Assembly: GCA_946122785.1 (NCBI GenBank)
Contig: CAMGYJ010000002.1
Location: 40,512,495-40,576,494, forward strand
DNA length: 64,000 bases
Source of the DNA: Linum tenue
Lineage: Eukaryota; Streptophyta; Magnoliopsida; Malpighiales; Linaceae
Direction: 5' to 3'
In this document: positions 32,948 to 45,144 of the stretch, piece after piece
Layout of the letters: each line of letters opens with the position of its first letter
Numbering within the stretch: the stretch's first letter is position 1
Notes under the pieces: generated by a model
Seen by the model: the letters and a program-made list of their open reading frames with translations, nothing else
Told to the model about the DNA's origin: nothing
Database searches by the model: none
Translations under genes and position numbers: made by a program

Positions 32948-33355
32948 ATTTTAGAAGGATCAGAGACTGACGAAGAAGAGATGCTGACCCCAACAATCAA
33001 GCGGGGAATCTGGATGAGGCTCAACCACAATCGGATGTCCGGACTATAGGGTATTACCTAACTCCCATGCCCGAGGGCTGAGGACTTGAGGCCTAGTATC
33101 CAACACCCTCAAGTTGCTGCAAACAACTTTGAAGTGAAGACACTTCTGTTATTCAGATGCTAAAGACCCCATTAGTGTTCAATGGGTTGGACGACGAATG
33201 CCCACGACCACGAGAGCACCCGAGTCGGTTCAATGAGTTGACCGATGGGATAAAAATCAATGGTGTATCTCAAGAAGCGATCCAGCTTCACTACTTCACT
33301 TTCTCTCCAGACGGAAGGGCTAAGATGTGATTGGAAAACCATCCACGAGGGTCAT
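32948..33355 (+). pseudogene. gag remnant (second part), Athila/Tat type
   Basis: It continues the frame of 27091-27186 across the inserted element. It reads ILEGSETDEEEMLTPTIKRG, then, after stops and a frame change, AANNFEVKTLL and the gag core: LKTPLVFNGLDDECPRPREH, NELTDGIKINGVSQEAIQLH, YFTFSPDGRAKM-stop-LENHP. The order and spacing match the gag of the 7076-19336 element. Sequence homology ends at about 33355. Confidence 0.8.
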
Positions 33356-35358
33356 GCATAATTTCCATTCAATGTTTTTTCTTCCTAGTTTGCGTCGCTT
33401 TTTCATATATATTTACTTCTATAAAAAAATGGTTCCATATACTTATCTTCTACAAAATATATAAAGGAGATTTATGGGTTAAATTTCCAACATTTTGAAA
33501 ATGAAGGTCGAGTAATTTTCGGATCGGCCTCTACGTCATTTCACAAGTCCTTTAATTATACTATGTGTTTTTGTTTTTTAGTCCAGTTCCACCTAACGTG
33601 CCTCGATAACAAAGAAGTTGGGCCTTTTGCTCTTCCTTCTATATACCGGTCGTCCTCACTTAAGCCTCATATATTAACCGTGGGTTGCTGTTTTATAGAT
33701 TTAGCTTAATCGTCTATTAACGACAAGTATAAGGAGTGGGCAATGGGCGGGTTGTGTGGATTTTGATCTCAAATTGACCCACCTGCTTACTAGCGAGTTG
33801 GAATAATTGTGACTCGCAATCCACCCACATACTTCTGCGAATTGTGGCGGATGGGTGCGGTTGGGTCACTGATCAACCCGCAAAAGCAACTCTACAACTA
33901 GCCATTAACAAAGTTGGCTAACATTTATAATAAGCTCATAGCAAATTAGTAAGGTTGTATCAATCATTTGTGATTTTGATACAATTAATAATTTGTACTT
34001 TGCATCCCAATATTTAATGGATATTAACAATAATTGCATACCAATATCCAATGTCTAGTGGATATTGCACAATACAATAACCAATAATAGTAGTCAAAAC
34101 TATTCTTTATTCTCCACATTTTGAAGTATATGGTCAGACTGTAGTGCAGTTCGAAAATATGATGAATATTCGATACTATAAGAAACAACATTTTTCATGT
34201 AAAAATAGGATGTGAGTTATACTAATACAAGTGACCCGCAATCCACCCACCATCCACCCACATAAGTGCGGGTGGGAGATTTATCAATCCGCAATCCTAA
34301 ATGCACAAACCTAGGGGGTGCTAAGCACAATTATGCACAATCCTTAGGTTGCTAAGCACCTAAATGCACAAACCTAAGGATGCTAAGCACAAACATGCAC
34401 AACCCCTAGGTTGCTAAGCACAAGCATGCACAATCATGTCTCAATCCCTATTATATGAAAGGCGTCCGTTAAATAGGTTGATTTATTCAATTTATTTACT
34501 TTATCCCATGAAAACATGTGTATTTTTGGGAAGCATTACACGTTTTTACTTTGGTGAAAAAGCTCAAACGAAAATAATTTATAGTTTGACGGTCAAAAAA
34601 TAACTAGAAGTGCTAAGAGTTGTGAGGTTCAGAGGTACTTTCGTCATTCATGATAATGTAATATTCATTGATTCGAAGTATTAAATATGTAGAAGCTATA
34701 TTAATTAGTAACTTACTGTCAATTTCTTACATGAAGCAACAATACTTTTGTGCAAACTATAAATGATCGGTTCTCTAAAAGTTTTTAGTATGGTTAATCA
34801 CTAAATCTTAAATCTCTTACTGGTTCAGCACGATTGTACTCAACAATCATGAGATGAAATTGTGTTTGATGTACTGGTGCATTCCATTGTTTTTTATATG
34901 TTAATAAATTTGTTGGGTGAGGTTAAGTATCTAAGTAAAGGTGAATATGATTATACATTTTATTTTTTAGATATATAAAATAGTTTAAAGTATGAACTAA
35001 CTTTACCCTCTCTTGTTTTGTTGAATGAGTTTTGTTTTATCATTTATATTACTAGATTATTTTGTGATATTTGAAATCGTTTATATATGGTTTAGAAGTA
35101 TATTTATTATTTATGCCATTAATGACAATTGCTTGAAATGTAGTATTTCACTAGGTAGTCAAAGTCGAGTATTGAGTATATTTATCAAGTGTCTTTCAGT
35201 TTGGTGTTTGGATCGGGTATAAACATATTCATTCAATTACGTATGGATATAAATTTTCAAATATTCATTTATGTTAAAATATTTATGTATTATCTAACAT
35301 TAAGTAAACATGGCTATTTCTCCCTGAAATCATGAATCATTTTATGAAAAATTTTTTT
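33356..35358. other. Intergenic, AT-rich, with small repeat debris
   Basis: 33735-34290 has several GGGTGGG/CCCACC words in both orientations (CACCCGC, GTGGGTGGAT), which looks like a decayed hAT-type MITE, with no clean ends. 34299-34446 is an inverted LTR fragment listed separately. The rest is AT-rich with no gene recognised. Confidence 0.5.
34299..34446 (-). repeat. Inverted fragment of the 25444-27000 LTR minisatellite
   Basis: Its reverse complement matches about 26235-26390 almost base for base (GATTGTGCATGCTTGTGCTT, GCTTAGCAACCTA units). Only the minisatellite part of the LTR is present. Confidence 0.8.
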
Positions 35359-36959
35359 GGCAAAATACACTTGTATAACCAAAACTTTCACGTTTGTGAC
35401 AATAATAGCCAAATTTGAAGAAATACCACTTATAGCCATTTTCGTTCAATTCTTTAACGATGTTAGTGTTAAGTCTGACTGGACAAACGGAGATGCTGAC
35501 GTGGCGAGCACTTCCAGCCAATTTTGTCTATGAAAATCCACGTGGGTTTAGGGAATGAAGGGAAAAAAATGAAAAATGGAGGTTGCAGAGCGGAACAAAA
35601 ATCAGCTACATAATAAAAAGAAAAATCGACTGTTCTTATATTCTTGTAAGGTATTAAGAATGGTTTTTTCTTCTCTGTGTATGAACAGAGAGCCAGGCGG
35701 GTGAAAATGGTGTTGGCAACAAGGAGCATTTGGAACTGAATCAGAAACTCAATGGAAGAGTTCATCACGAAGATCATTCTACTACATAGAGCTGCGCATC
35801 CAAGAACTGGCGGCTAAGGAAAGGTTGAACCGGGTTGCTGCCGCCTTCAATTTTTTCTATGAAAATGGAGGTTAGTTCCATCGACTGGCGGCGATTGAAG
35901 CTCTGGCGACTGATGATTCCACCAACCCAAACTTCCAACAATTCATCTTCCCCAAATCGCCATTTCCAGATAACAACCTCCAGATCCAATCCCCCCTAAA
36001 TCTCAGTCGAGCACTCGAGCTATACCCAATTTATTTCAAAAGGGTACTCGATCTACAACACCCAAGTCTCCTTCCCTTCTTCTTCCCTCGGCCTAAACCA
36101 GATTACTCAGTCTCAAATGCTCTAGATCCAAGCACAATTCTAGCTCCAGCAAGCAAGCAGAGGATAATTTTCTCCCCCATCGATGCTAGGCAGACATGGT
36201 AATCCTCCTCGTACCTTCTGCCGCCGTCAAATTCCTTTCACCCAACCCAGATCTGATTAATCTGACTTGTCACCAGCTCTAGCTTGGGCTTTCGCGATTT
36301 CGGTACCTCTGGTTACCATGACTCGTCATCGATCTAATTGATTCCACAAGCGGACGAATCAAAGAAACCCCTCTAGCGATCGATGCATCCTGCATAATCA
36401 CCGCACCATTCAGAGCTTGGACGTATTGGTGGCGAGGTGCCAGCGGTCGACGACAGAGAAGCGACCAGGTATGGCGGCGGCGATGGAGGTGTTGAAGGAG
36501 GATGAACTGTGTAATACGGCGTTGGTGGCAGAGGAGGATGGATGTTGGAAATGGAGGGGATCAGAGAGGGTAAAGCAATTTGTTGTCGGCGGCAGCGGTG
36601 GGAGAGTAAAGGGGAATTAGGGTTCCAATGACAAAGGGAACGACAGTAGACATGGGAGATTTTTTACTTAATATTATTTTTAATATGTGAATTTTTCATT
36701 TGTTTTTAAGTTAAAAATATGACGTGTCACCTACGTGGCGAATTTGGCTGATTTGTCGCTGACGTGTGCGATGATTTGGCGTCCTAGTCAGCCTAACTTT
36801 AAACTAACTGACGGATTCTCTAACACCGTTAAAGTTTGTAACGGAAATGGCTATATTTGGCACAAAAGTTTCAAAATTCTGGCTATAAGTGGTATTTCTC
36901 CAAATTTGACTATTATTGACACAAGTGCCAAAATTTTGGCTATACAAGTGTATTTTGCC
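35359..36959. mobile_element. Mutator-like element with long terminal inverted repeats (non-autonomous)
   Basis: Ends GGCAAAATACACTTGTAT and its inverse at 36942-36959. Inverted repeats extend for about 200 bp on each side, including AAATACCACTTATAGCCA and CCGTTA...AACTTTAAC words. The 9-base flanks (AATTTTTTT and TTATTTTTT) are T-rich and do not match exactly. The same terminal sequence bounds the element at 43627-45135. There is no transposase. The GC-rich interior looks like captured gene material. Confidence 0.8.
36417..36620 (+). pseudogene. Possible captured kinase C-terminal fragment in the Mutator-like element
   Basis: A 67-codon frame reading VARCQRSTTEKRPGMAAAME then VLKEDE resembles subdomain XI of plant receptor-like kinases (C..S..EKRP.M..V..L). 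The match is short and by eye only. It could be chance in GC-rich DNA. Confidence 0.25.
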
Positions 36960-38908
36960 TTATTTTTTCACAAGAATGGATTGTATGTTTGGTATACCTT
37001 CTTAATTATTACCTCTAAATGATTGTTGGCCATAAAACCAAAATCTAGTATATGGTGAATTTTATCCTTCCATATTACCGTTTGGCCAATTCCTTTGAGT
37101 TTCTAATGACTACTAAGCTCGATATTTAGTTTGGTGTGATTAGTTCTTTACTTCTTTCCATTAGGGATTGGGGTATCTCTTGGGAGTTTGTTAGTTTCAT
37201 TGAATCTCTAATTCTCGTCACAAATGTTTTTAGTGAGAAGCAGTCGATATTAGAGTAGTTGTAGGCCAATTTGGAAATTATCTTAAAGTTGTTTTTAGGT
37301 TCTAACACCAATACTGTTTTACTCTCTTGAATGAAAAAATTTGAATTTTGGCCTAAGAATATGTTCCCCATATGCAAGAAATTCAGTAAGGCTTGATAGA
37401 TTAACCAATTCATCACTTAGTGGAACCATTGAATTGTTGGTGCTCCTATTAGTGCAACAACATGATAAGAATTTGTCTTTGAAATTACTGAGTAAGATAA
37501 GTAAATGAGCTATTATTAGTGTGAGTAACTCATTTATTTGAAGTACCATATCTTTATATGCTTCATGTTTTATTCCTTTAACGTTTGAACTTATTTTGAG
37601 GCTAGCTTTTGCGAATCCATTTATGGCGAATTGAAAATTACTTAGGGATTTCATTGTGAACTTATATATCTATGGAAAGTTACATTATTGTTGATTTAAA
37701 ATGACTATTGATGAACTTCCATCAAAATTTGGTTATAGCTAGCTTGGTTAATGTGCTTGATAATTTGTGACATCGAATTGATTGGATACATTTAGTTAGT
37801 TGTAATACTAAGTAAACATGGTGGTGGTTGTATTGTTCTTAGTTACCAAATGAGTCCATAAATATGAACTTAAAGCATAATTTTGGAATATGTGGCATCT
37901 AAATAGTTAAATGGAAATTCAATTTTGATTAATCATAAAAAAAGTTAAATGGGATAAAGTTATACCTATACATATAAGTGAGGAGTAAGGAATGGATATG
38001 GTCGCCATATTACGTGAAATTTGAGTTCGTTTACTTATTTTGTGAGAGTTAGCATCGATAAATTCTTCTTTGTACCAATTTTTCAAATAGTCATTTATTG
38101 AAGATATTTGAAAGCGTGAACAACCATATTTTTCTGACACTTAGATAGAGTTCAAAATGACTTACAAAGATAATTTTTATGGACATTGTATATAAGCAAC
38201 ACTTTATTTATAAACATATATGCTACTATAAGTCACATATCTTTGTTAGTCATATTTTCTTTCCCATATTTTCAATATGTTCCATACATATTTGAAGTAG
38301 TTTGAGTATTTGCCTAGATAGTTCATAAACAAATACCAAACAAAACCCACATGATAGGTGTTAATTGCAAATACAACTTATATAACTATCAAACTCTCCT
38401 GTCAATAGGCCGGGCCTTGTGCTAGTTATATAAAATCAAGTTTCTTTTCATGGTTGGGTCATTTTTCTTACTTGCCTTGATAATTAGATAAATATCAGAA
38501 ACAGGGAACTCACCATATAATATAGATTTCACGTGTATGTGTAATGTAATGTTATAACATTAATGAAAGCTTTTAAATGTAAATTACAATTATTTAACAA
38601 AAGTTTGAAGTTCATGATGTGGAGAGATTACCGTTTTTATTGGTAAAATGTACTGCACCAACGTCCAAACTTTAGAGAATACTATGATTTGAGTATAGAA
38701 ATAAATTGATTCGTATACATGACAAAACAAAATTTGTCACTCTCTTTAATTTACTTGCAAAGTTTAAATTAATTCAAGTGCACAAATTAATGCTAAACCA
38801 TTCTTCGGCCTAATGTACAATTATCTATAATTGGATTAAAGTCACATAAGCGAGCATCGAGATCGTATACAAGAGACTAATAATAATTTTGAAAGAACAA
38901 GTTACTCA
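36960..38908. other. AT-rich intergenic sequence
   Basis: On the minus strand 37654-37126 has weak coding-like frames (for example ISSNVKGIKHEAYKDMVLQI) that could be a decayed gene or transposase piece, but no family is recognised. Nothing else is supported. Confidence 0.4.
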
Positions 38909-38913
38909 CATTT

Positions 38914-40422
38914 TGTTTACGCCTAAAATATTTTTGGCCTAAATTCAATGCCGTAATAATGAGTCTCGGCATTTAATTCGATATCGCATGGCCAAAACGA
39001 TGTCGTATGGAGTTAAGCAATACCGCGGAGAATTTAAGCGAGACCGTGAAGAGGCTCGGCGGTACCGCGGTACTTGAACCGACATTGGTTGCAGACCATG
39101 TGTGAGTCATGCGCAGGGCATGTGTTGTTGTTGGACAAGGAAATTTTTTTTTTCTCCTTGTCGGAGGAGGAGAGTAACAGCACCGTTTGGAGTCAAACAA
39201 TGCCGCGAAGAGATAAAACGGTGTCGCGAACCTCAAAGCTCGACGACATCGCGAGACTGTGAAAACGGTAGCGCAAGGAAGCTCACCGGTACCGCGGACC
39301 AGAAAAACGGTAGCGCAAGAAAGCTCACCGGTACCGCGGACCAGAAAAACAGTACCGCAAGAAAGCTCACCGGTACCGCGGCACTGGAAACGACACTGTT
39401 TGCCAGAAAACAGGATGGGGCCGCGCGCGTAGTATTGGTGTTGGAAAAGGAGTTATTATTATTATTATTCCTTGTCGGAAGGGGAGAAGCGGTACCGCAT
39501 GGAGACAAGCGGCATCGCGGAGAATTAAAACGGTACCGCAGATGTAAAAACGATGCCGCGGGAGGCCTTGATAAGCGGTGCCGATTAAATAAATAAATAA
39601 AAAACCATATCGGGTAAGTGAAGGGACTAATTCCGCCCAGCCCAATGCGAGTGCAAACTCTCGAAAGTTCAATGAATTGGAATTTTTGGCTATGTTAGCG
39701 GTGTCGTTTAATTAAAAATGGTACCGCGAGTAAGCCAAACGGTACCGCTGTAGTAGCAAATGACAGTGTTTAATATAAAACAATGTCGTGGAGTAAAAAG
39801 CAAACAGAGCTGTTTGGGGAAGAAAACGGCATCGCGTGAGATTCACACCAACCCTAGCGAGGAGGAGATCAAGACGGTTGAGACACGTGGGAGTTCACAA
39901 CGGAGCAGTTGAGGAAGCGGTTCCACCTAGCGTGAAGACTACGAAGCGGTTTTTCGAATAAAAGCAGTGGAGCAAGGAGAAAGAAAGGGACAACCAAATC
40001 AACAAAGAAACAAATATGTCAAACTTTATCTTTTTTCTCTGTAACTCCTTCGCGGAGCTCTCCTTCCAGGAAGGATCTCCATAGTCGTAGCAGTAGTCGT
40101 AGTCGCGGAGCTCTCCACAGAAATCTCCATAGGAGTAGTTTTAACGTAGATTCCCCAAAAACTCAAACACCCTCGTTCGAACGTAGTTTGGAGAGGTGTG
40201 AACCGTAGTAACGGTCGTTCTTGGTTAGAAGTCAGAGGTGCATCGATCAAATCAACGGCGCCGACATTCGACGACGGATATTTGACGGTCGTCTCGATTT
40301 CAGCAATCAGCGGTGCATTCGATCAAACGGCACCGCAAGAGTTTCCATCGTGAAACATCAAATCAACATCGCCGGAAACAAATTCGGCACCGGCGGTGGC
40401 ATTTGGTTTTCCCGAGGAAGCA
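38914..40422 (+). repeat. 5' LTR of the 38914-47120 element
   Basis: 1509 bp, dense in CGGTACCG palindromic words (for example GCGGTACCGC at about 39058). A 42-bp unit (AAAACGGTAGCGCAAG...) is repeated three times from 39262 (39262, 39304, 39346). Because 42 is a multiple of three the array stays open in one frame (RKLTGTADQKN repeats) within a frame ending at 39596. The same C-terminal reading is open in the 3' LTR. Confidence 0.88.
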
Positions 40423-40463
40423 TTTTGTCACGCCCTGTGGGACACGTGTGTTTGAAGTGAAAT

Positions 40464-41863
40464 ATGGCTCTGCGGCATGAAAAAAACAACGTTGATCTTC
40501 CACAAGAATCTGTGAAGGTGGAGCGTGTGGTCGACATTGAAGTTGGCGGAGCATATGAGGCGGATAGACATATCGGGGTGATGAAGGAGTGGCCCCAATC
40601 CATGTCGAGCACTGATGGGCATGCTGCACTCCTGTCTCTTCGTCGATCTATAGAGGAATATTACCGGCAGGTAAATCTCTATTTTATCTCTTTAAATAAG
40701 CCTTGTGATTCTCTTGGAAGACATATGGATAAATTTTTTGAGATGATAGATGAACATGTTTCCGGTATTGCCAATAAGGATTCACTTAAACTTGTGGCTA
40801 AAACAGTGGCGTTAGGGGCCAGCAAATCTCATGTTGGTTCTCCTGTGAACACTATTGTTTTGAAGGACATGAAAGTTAGAGCGGTCTTGCGAAAGCCACA
40901 ACAAAGAACAAAATTTAAACGTGTTTATAATAAGTTTCAGAAAATTAGGAAGAACAACTGTGATATCTTGAAAGATGACAAATTTTACAATGTTGTTCAA
41001 TCTAAGCCGCTCGGGGGGCATGTCATTCCATATCGTGGTAGATTGAAGGAGAAACAACACCATAAGTGGCAACTAAGTTTGCCGCATCCACCTTGTTCTA
41101 GGAAAAGTCAAACTAGGGTCACCACAGACACTACTCAAGATGGAGGTGGTGATCACGTGAACCAACTCAATGCCGCGAAAGTTGGTATTGCTCAACCCAT
41201 TCCTTCGTGTAAATTGTCCCCAAAGGCTCCACTGAGTGGAAAGGGGGCAAGTTTAATCGAGCCCGACATAGAGTTGTCACGCCAGTGCCGGCAGGGACCA
41301 AGTCTGCCATGAATGGTGGACATGGGGGCAATTCCACTGTCCAACAAACTCCACAATCATGTGAGAGTTCAAAAGAAATAATGTGGTTGTGTGGTAAGTG
41401 TCGTAGTAAACAGCGCAATCACAAGAGTGTTGGTGAAGCTCGTGAGCATCGGGGCTCATACTCTCAACAACATAGTGAGAGCGTGCAACTAACAAAATCA
41501 GACCGGTCTAGGCAAGCAATGCTGCATGGTCGACTTGACAAGACAAAGATGTCAAAAAAGGTGAATGTCTTGCCGAAAGCAAAGGCCACTGGTGATTTCT
41601 CATGTTCTCGAACAAAACTGATGGTTGAGATGAAGCCAAATCGAGCTCGTGGAATTTCAAACAAAGGTGTTCAAGCTCGACAAACTGGGGAGTTGCAAAG
41701 CAACATTGATTCCAAAATATCAAAACCTACGTGTGTGAAACCAACGAGTCAGGGAATTTATGGATGGCTTGTTTGGTTTGATATGTGGAGTTGGCAGTGG
41801 GTTTGGACTTTTGGTAGGATGGTTTATGCCAATGCCAACCCTGTTTTGTTTAACTACTATTAA
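40464..41863 (+). CDS. Orphan ORF of the 38914-47120 element (two overlapping frames)
   Basis: Frame one, 40464-41312, 282 residues, starts MALRHEKNNVDLPQESVKVE. It has a predicted helical region around residues 55-115 (HAALLSLRRSIEEYYRQVNL, DSLGRHMDKFFEMIDEHVSG), then a Lys/Arg-rich region (QQRTKFKRVYNKFQKIRKNN). Frame two, open from before 41285 to 41863, starts in the overlap and has WLCGKCRSKQRNH, a Ser/Lys-rich stretch and a Trp-rich end (GWLVWFDMWSWQWVWTFGRM). The overlap of 28 bases or more suggests one protein of about 470 residues split by a -1 frame change, whether mutation or programmed. A helical then basic layout would suit a capsid-like nucleic-acid binder, but I recognise no family and do not assign a function. 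Confidence 0.6.
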
Positions 41864-43626
41864 AATAAATATGTGGCTAATTTAGGCCACGTAATATACA
41901 AAAAAAATTATTATTATAAAAATATAATCAAGCGACATTGTTAAGAAGAAGTCGGTGTTGTTGATGGTTCAAGATGGCAAACGGTGTTGTTTTCTCTTGT
42001 CTCAACAGTGATAGAGGGATAAACAATGTCGTTGAAAAACAAATGCTAGCACCACCGAGCCTAAGCGATAAGCAGTGATGCAGTCCATCGTTGTTGGCTG
42101 ATTGGTGGCATCGAATAATAATAATGGAACATTGTCGTTTTGTTCCTTTGAGCAACGTTGAAAAAAAATGATGGAAACGCTGTCGTTTGGACTTTGGAAC
42201 AAAGCGGCCAACGACGTTGATGATATTTGGGACTCACTTTGGGCCAAGTTAAAAATAAATGAAGAAAAAATCCAAACAAAATTACAAGAGCAATGTTGCT
42301 GAAATACCAACGTTGTTGGCCATATAGCAAATAATAAAATATATTTTTTGTTGAGGTTTTGCGACGTTGTTGGCACTGGTTGCTGGTTTGCAGCAAGGAA
42401 GATAAAAGGCCAGCGGTGATGAGGGTTAACAACCACATTGGTGGCGATGTAATTTTAGTCGCCACAGCAATGAGCAAAACAAATCTAAAGCGGCAGTAAA
42501 AAAAAAGGGTTTAGTTAAACGCAGCTGTTTCAGCCAAAACAGCATTGTGGCAAGTAGTTCAATATTGTTGCGGAAAAACAACATTGCGGAGCTGCCAGCA
42601 TAGGTGACACTAAAAACATACGGTTGTTTGATATTTTTGTTTAAATAAAAGAAAATTCAAAACACTACCGTTTGTCCTTGGCAATGCTGTGGGAGTCTAC
42701 AAAAGCAAGTCTGTTTTGGGCTAAGGCAGCGCTGCGGCCGCTGCAGGGTTGTATAGGAGATCTAGAGTTGTTGGGTGGGAGACTATACTATTGCCGTGAA
42801 ACAACCTTGTTTTACTCTGAGTGTCTCTCCCAAAGCAGCACTGTGAGGCGTGAGCAAGGTTATGGGTGCAAGTACACTAGTCGGATTTTTCTTGTGGCCA
42901 AAACGTGGTTGAAATTTTGTTGGCGTGACTGTTAGTTGGCCAAATATGAATTAAAAAGAAAACCCCAACACAATTGTTTTGGCCAAAGCGGTGCCGCGAA
43001 AGGGTTGCAGCGGTGTGGAATTTCTTTTTGTGTTCTGCTCCTATCCTAGTGCCCTGGACCAACAACACTGATCTTGTGAGGAGTGTAGAAAAGAGGGAAA
43101 CGAACCCGTTTTGGGACAAGCAGTCTTGTGGGAATAAAAGCAACGTTAACGTTGTTGGAATATTGTGGCCAAATAAAAAATATATAACATATAATTTTTT
43201 AATGGCCGCATATAAAAAAAACAATAAATAAATTTGGGCCAAAACAGCGCTGAGAGGCCTCACAACCGGCCACAATAAAAAAAAAGAGTTATTGTCGCCA
43301 GAGCAACGTTGTGGCGAGAAAGAAGAAAGGAATCAGTGTTGTTCGAAGAGGTAGCTTTGCGGGAAGGGGAACAATATATATAAAATAAATAAATAAAAAT
43401 TGCAGCACTGCTGAGGCAACAACTACGTTGTTGGGGATTTAGTTTGGGCCTAGTAGAAAAACAACGCTGCGGAACAAAGACAACGGAAAGAAAAAACTGC
43501 TTTGTTGGGCTATGCGCTGGCGTGGAGTGGCGAGAAGGTTGAGTTTTTGCAGGCTTGTAGTACTGCTGGTCCTCTTTATTCTTCCGTCTCCGTCTAGAGA
43601 AAGGTCAGTAATTCCTTTTATTTCTA
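41864..43626 (+). other. Non-coding interior of the 38914-47120 element
   Basis: Rich in short words of the type (A/G)CAACGTTG, AACA(A/G)CG(C/T)TG and GTTGTTGG, many palindromic, dispersed rather than in a fixed period. No coding frame is recognised. The Mutator-like element begins at 43627. Confidence 0.5.
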
Positions 43627-45135
43627 GGCAAAATACACTTCTATAGCCAAAACTTTCGCGTTTGTGCCAATAATAGCCAAATTTGGCGAAATACCACTTA
43701 TAGCCATTTCCGTCCAATTCTTTAACGCTGTTAACGTTAAGTGTGACTGGGCAAACGGCACGGCTTACGTGGCCAGCACTTATTTCCCTTTTTCTCTCAA
43801 CTTGGTCCACGTGGATATAATTAATTAAAAAATTAACTGAGAAAAAAAACCAAAACCCCACATTTGACCCACCTCCTTTTCCCTGTCTTATCGTCTTCTT
43901 CGAACACCCACCCTTTTCCCTATCTGAGAAAGACGAAGGCGACCATGTCGACGATCTGCTCCGACAACCCTCGTACCCCCTGCTATTCCTTCCTCCACCA
44001 TCGATATACCCCACAAATGCAAAGGAATGCAATCGAGAAAAAACTGGGGAAAAACATAAACCCAACTCAGCCTCCAACTGTAACAGAAACCCAGTTTTCA
44101 AAATCCATCAGAGAAAAAACTGGGGAAATCAAAGACAAAAAATAAACTTTACCTGCCTGTACCGGTGAAGCAACAAAGATTGAGGAGGAGTCGTTGTCAC
44201 CGATAGGAGTGGCGGCGCGTGGGGTTGTGGATTTAGCGTCAATAACTGTCGATCCATTGGTATCGAGGTTGAAGGGAAGACTGGGTATTGAATTCGAGTG
44301 AACGGGGCGGTGTGTCTTTGTGGAAGAATGTTGAGCCGCCGCAAGGTGGAGGAGCTAGGGATGTCGATTTATAGGGGAAGAGGATTTGTTAAGTAATTGT
44401 CGAATCGATTAGAAAGGGGAATAAGATTCTTGGGGAAGAACCCTAATTTTGAAATCAGCCAAAAGTTGGGGAAGAAGGGCCGTGACTCGTGCGAAGCAGA
44501 TGGGGAGGAAAATGAATGATGGGTGTGAGACCTAGTGATAGCGCTCCCGAAAATTGCTCCGGGGACGAGGATGGCGGAGGAGAAGCTTTACCCGAAAGTG
44601 AGGTGGGATTACGAGAGTGCGGTGGCGAAATGCAAGCTGAAGCTCAAAGGCCTCATCGCCGAGAAGCACTGTGATCCAATTGTCCTCCGATTAGCGTACT
44701 GATACATACACTGAGATCATAGTCCAATCTTTTTGTTGGCGTACCTCCGATCAGGAGAAAAAGTTGGCTTTCCGATCCGGCACCGTAAAGAATGGCGACG
44801 CCGCTTGGGGGAGGGATTGCCGAGGCGGAGAGAGGAATGGTGAGAAGAAGGCAGGGTAATTTTTTTATTTAGGTATAAATAATAAATAATAAATAATTTA
44901 AATATCTGATGTGTCATTATTTGTTTATTTGGCGCTGACGTGTCCGTTGAGTTGGCGCCTGGTCAGCAAACCGTCAAATAAGTTGACGGTGTTATTAACA
45001 CCGTTAAAGTTTCTAACGGAAATGGCTATATTTGTCCTACAATAATTTTAAAAGGTGGTTATAAGTGGTATTTCTCCAAATTTGGCTATTATTGGCATAA
45101 ACGCGAAAGTTTTGGCTATATAAATGTATTTTGCC
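43627..45135. mobile_element. Mutator-like element carrying a gene fragment (Pack-MULE-like)
   Basis: Ends GGCAAAATACA(C/T)TT and its inverse, with inverted repeats of about 200 bp, the same family as 35359-36959. A perfect 9-bp duplication TTATTTCTA flanks it (43618-43626, 45136-45144), the hallmark length for Mutator-like elements. The interior has no transposase but contains an ascorbate peroxidase exon-like fragment at 44571-44702 and other GC-rich, gene-like sequence. It inserted into the interior of the 38914-47120 LTR element. Confidence 0.93.
44571..44702 (+). pseudogene. Captured ascorbate peroxidase first coding exon fragment
   Basis: The frame reads [20 protein letters not shown] then [23 protein letters not shown] and a stop. 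The pattern YP.V..DY..AV.K...KLRGLIAEK.CAPI..RLA is the N-terminus of plant cytosolic/peroxisomal ascorbate peroxidases (haem peroxidases that reduce H2O2 with ascorbate). Resemblance stops after RLA, just before the WH.AG motif with the catalytic His. That is consistent with capture up to an exon border. All catalytic and haem-binding parts are absent, so no enzyme can be made. The capture lies within the Mutator-like element at 43627-45135. A short peptide or antisense transcript is conceivable but not shown. Confidence 0.8.
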
Positions 45136-45144
45136 TTATTTCTA

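Noticed and set aside
37126..37654. Minus-strand frames in AT-rich DNA
   Set aside because: Weakly coding-like (possible decayed transposase) but no motif could be named, so not listed as a gene.
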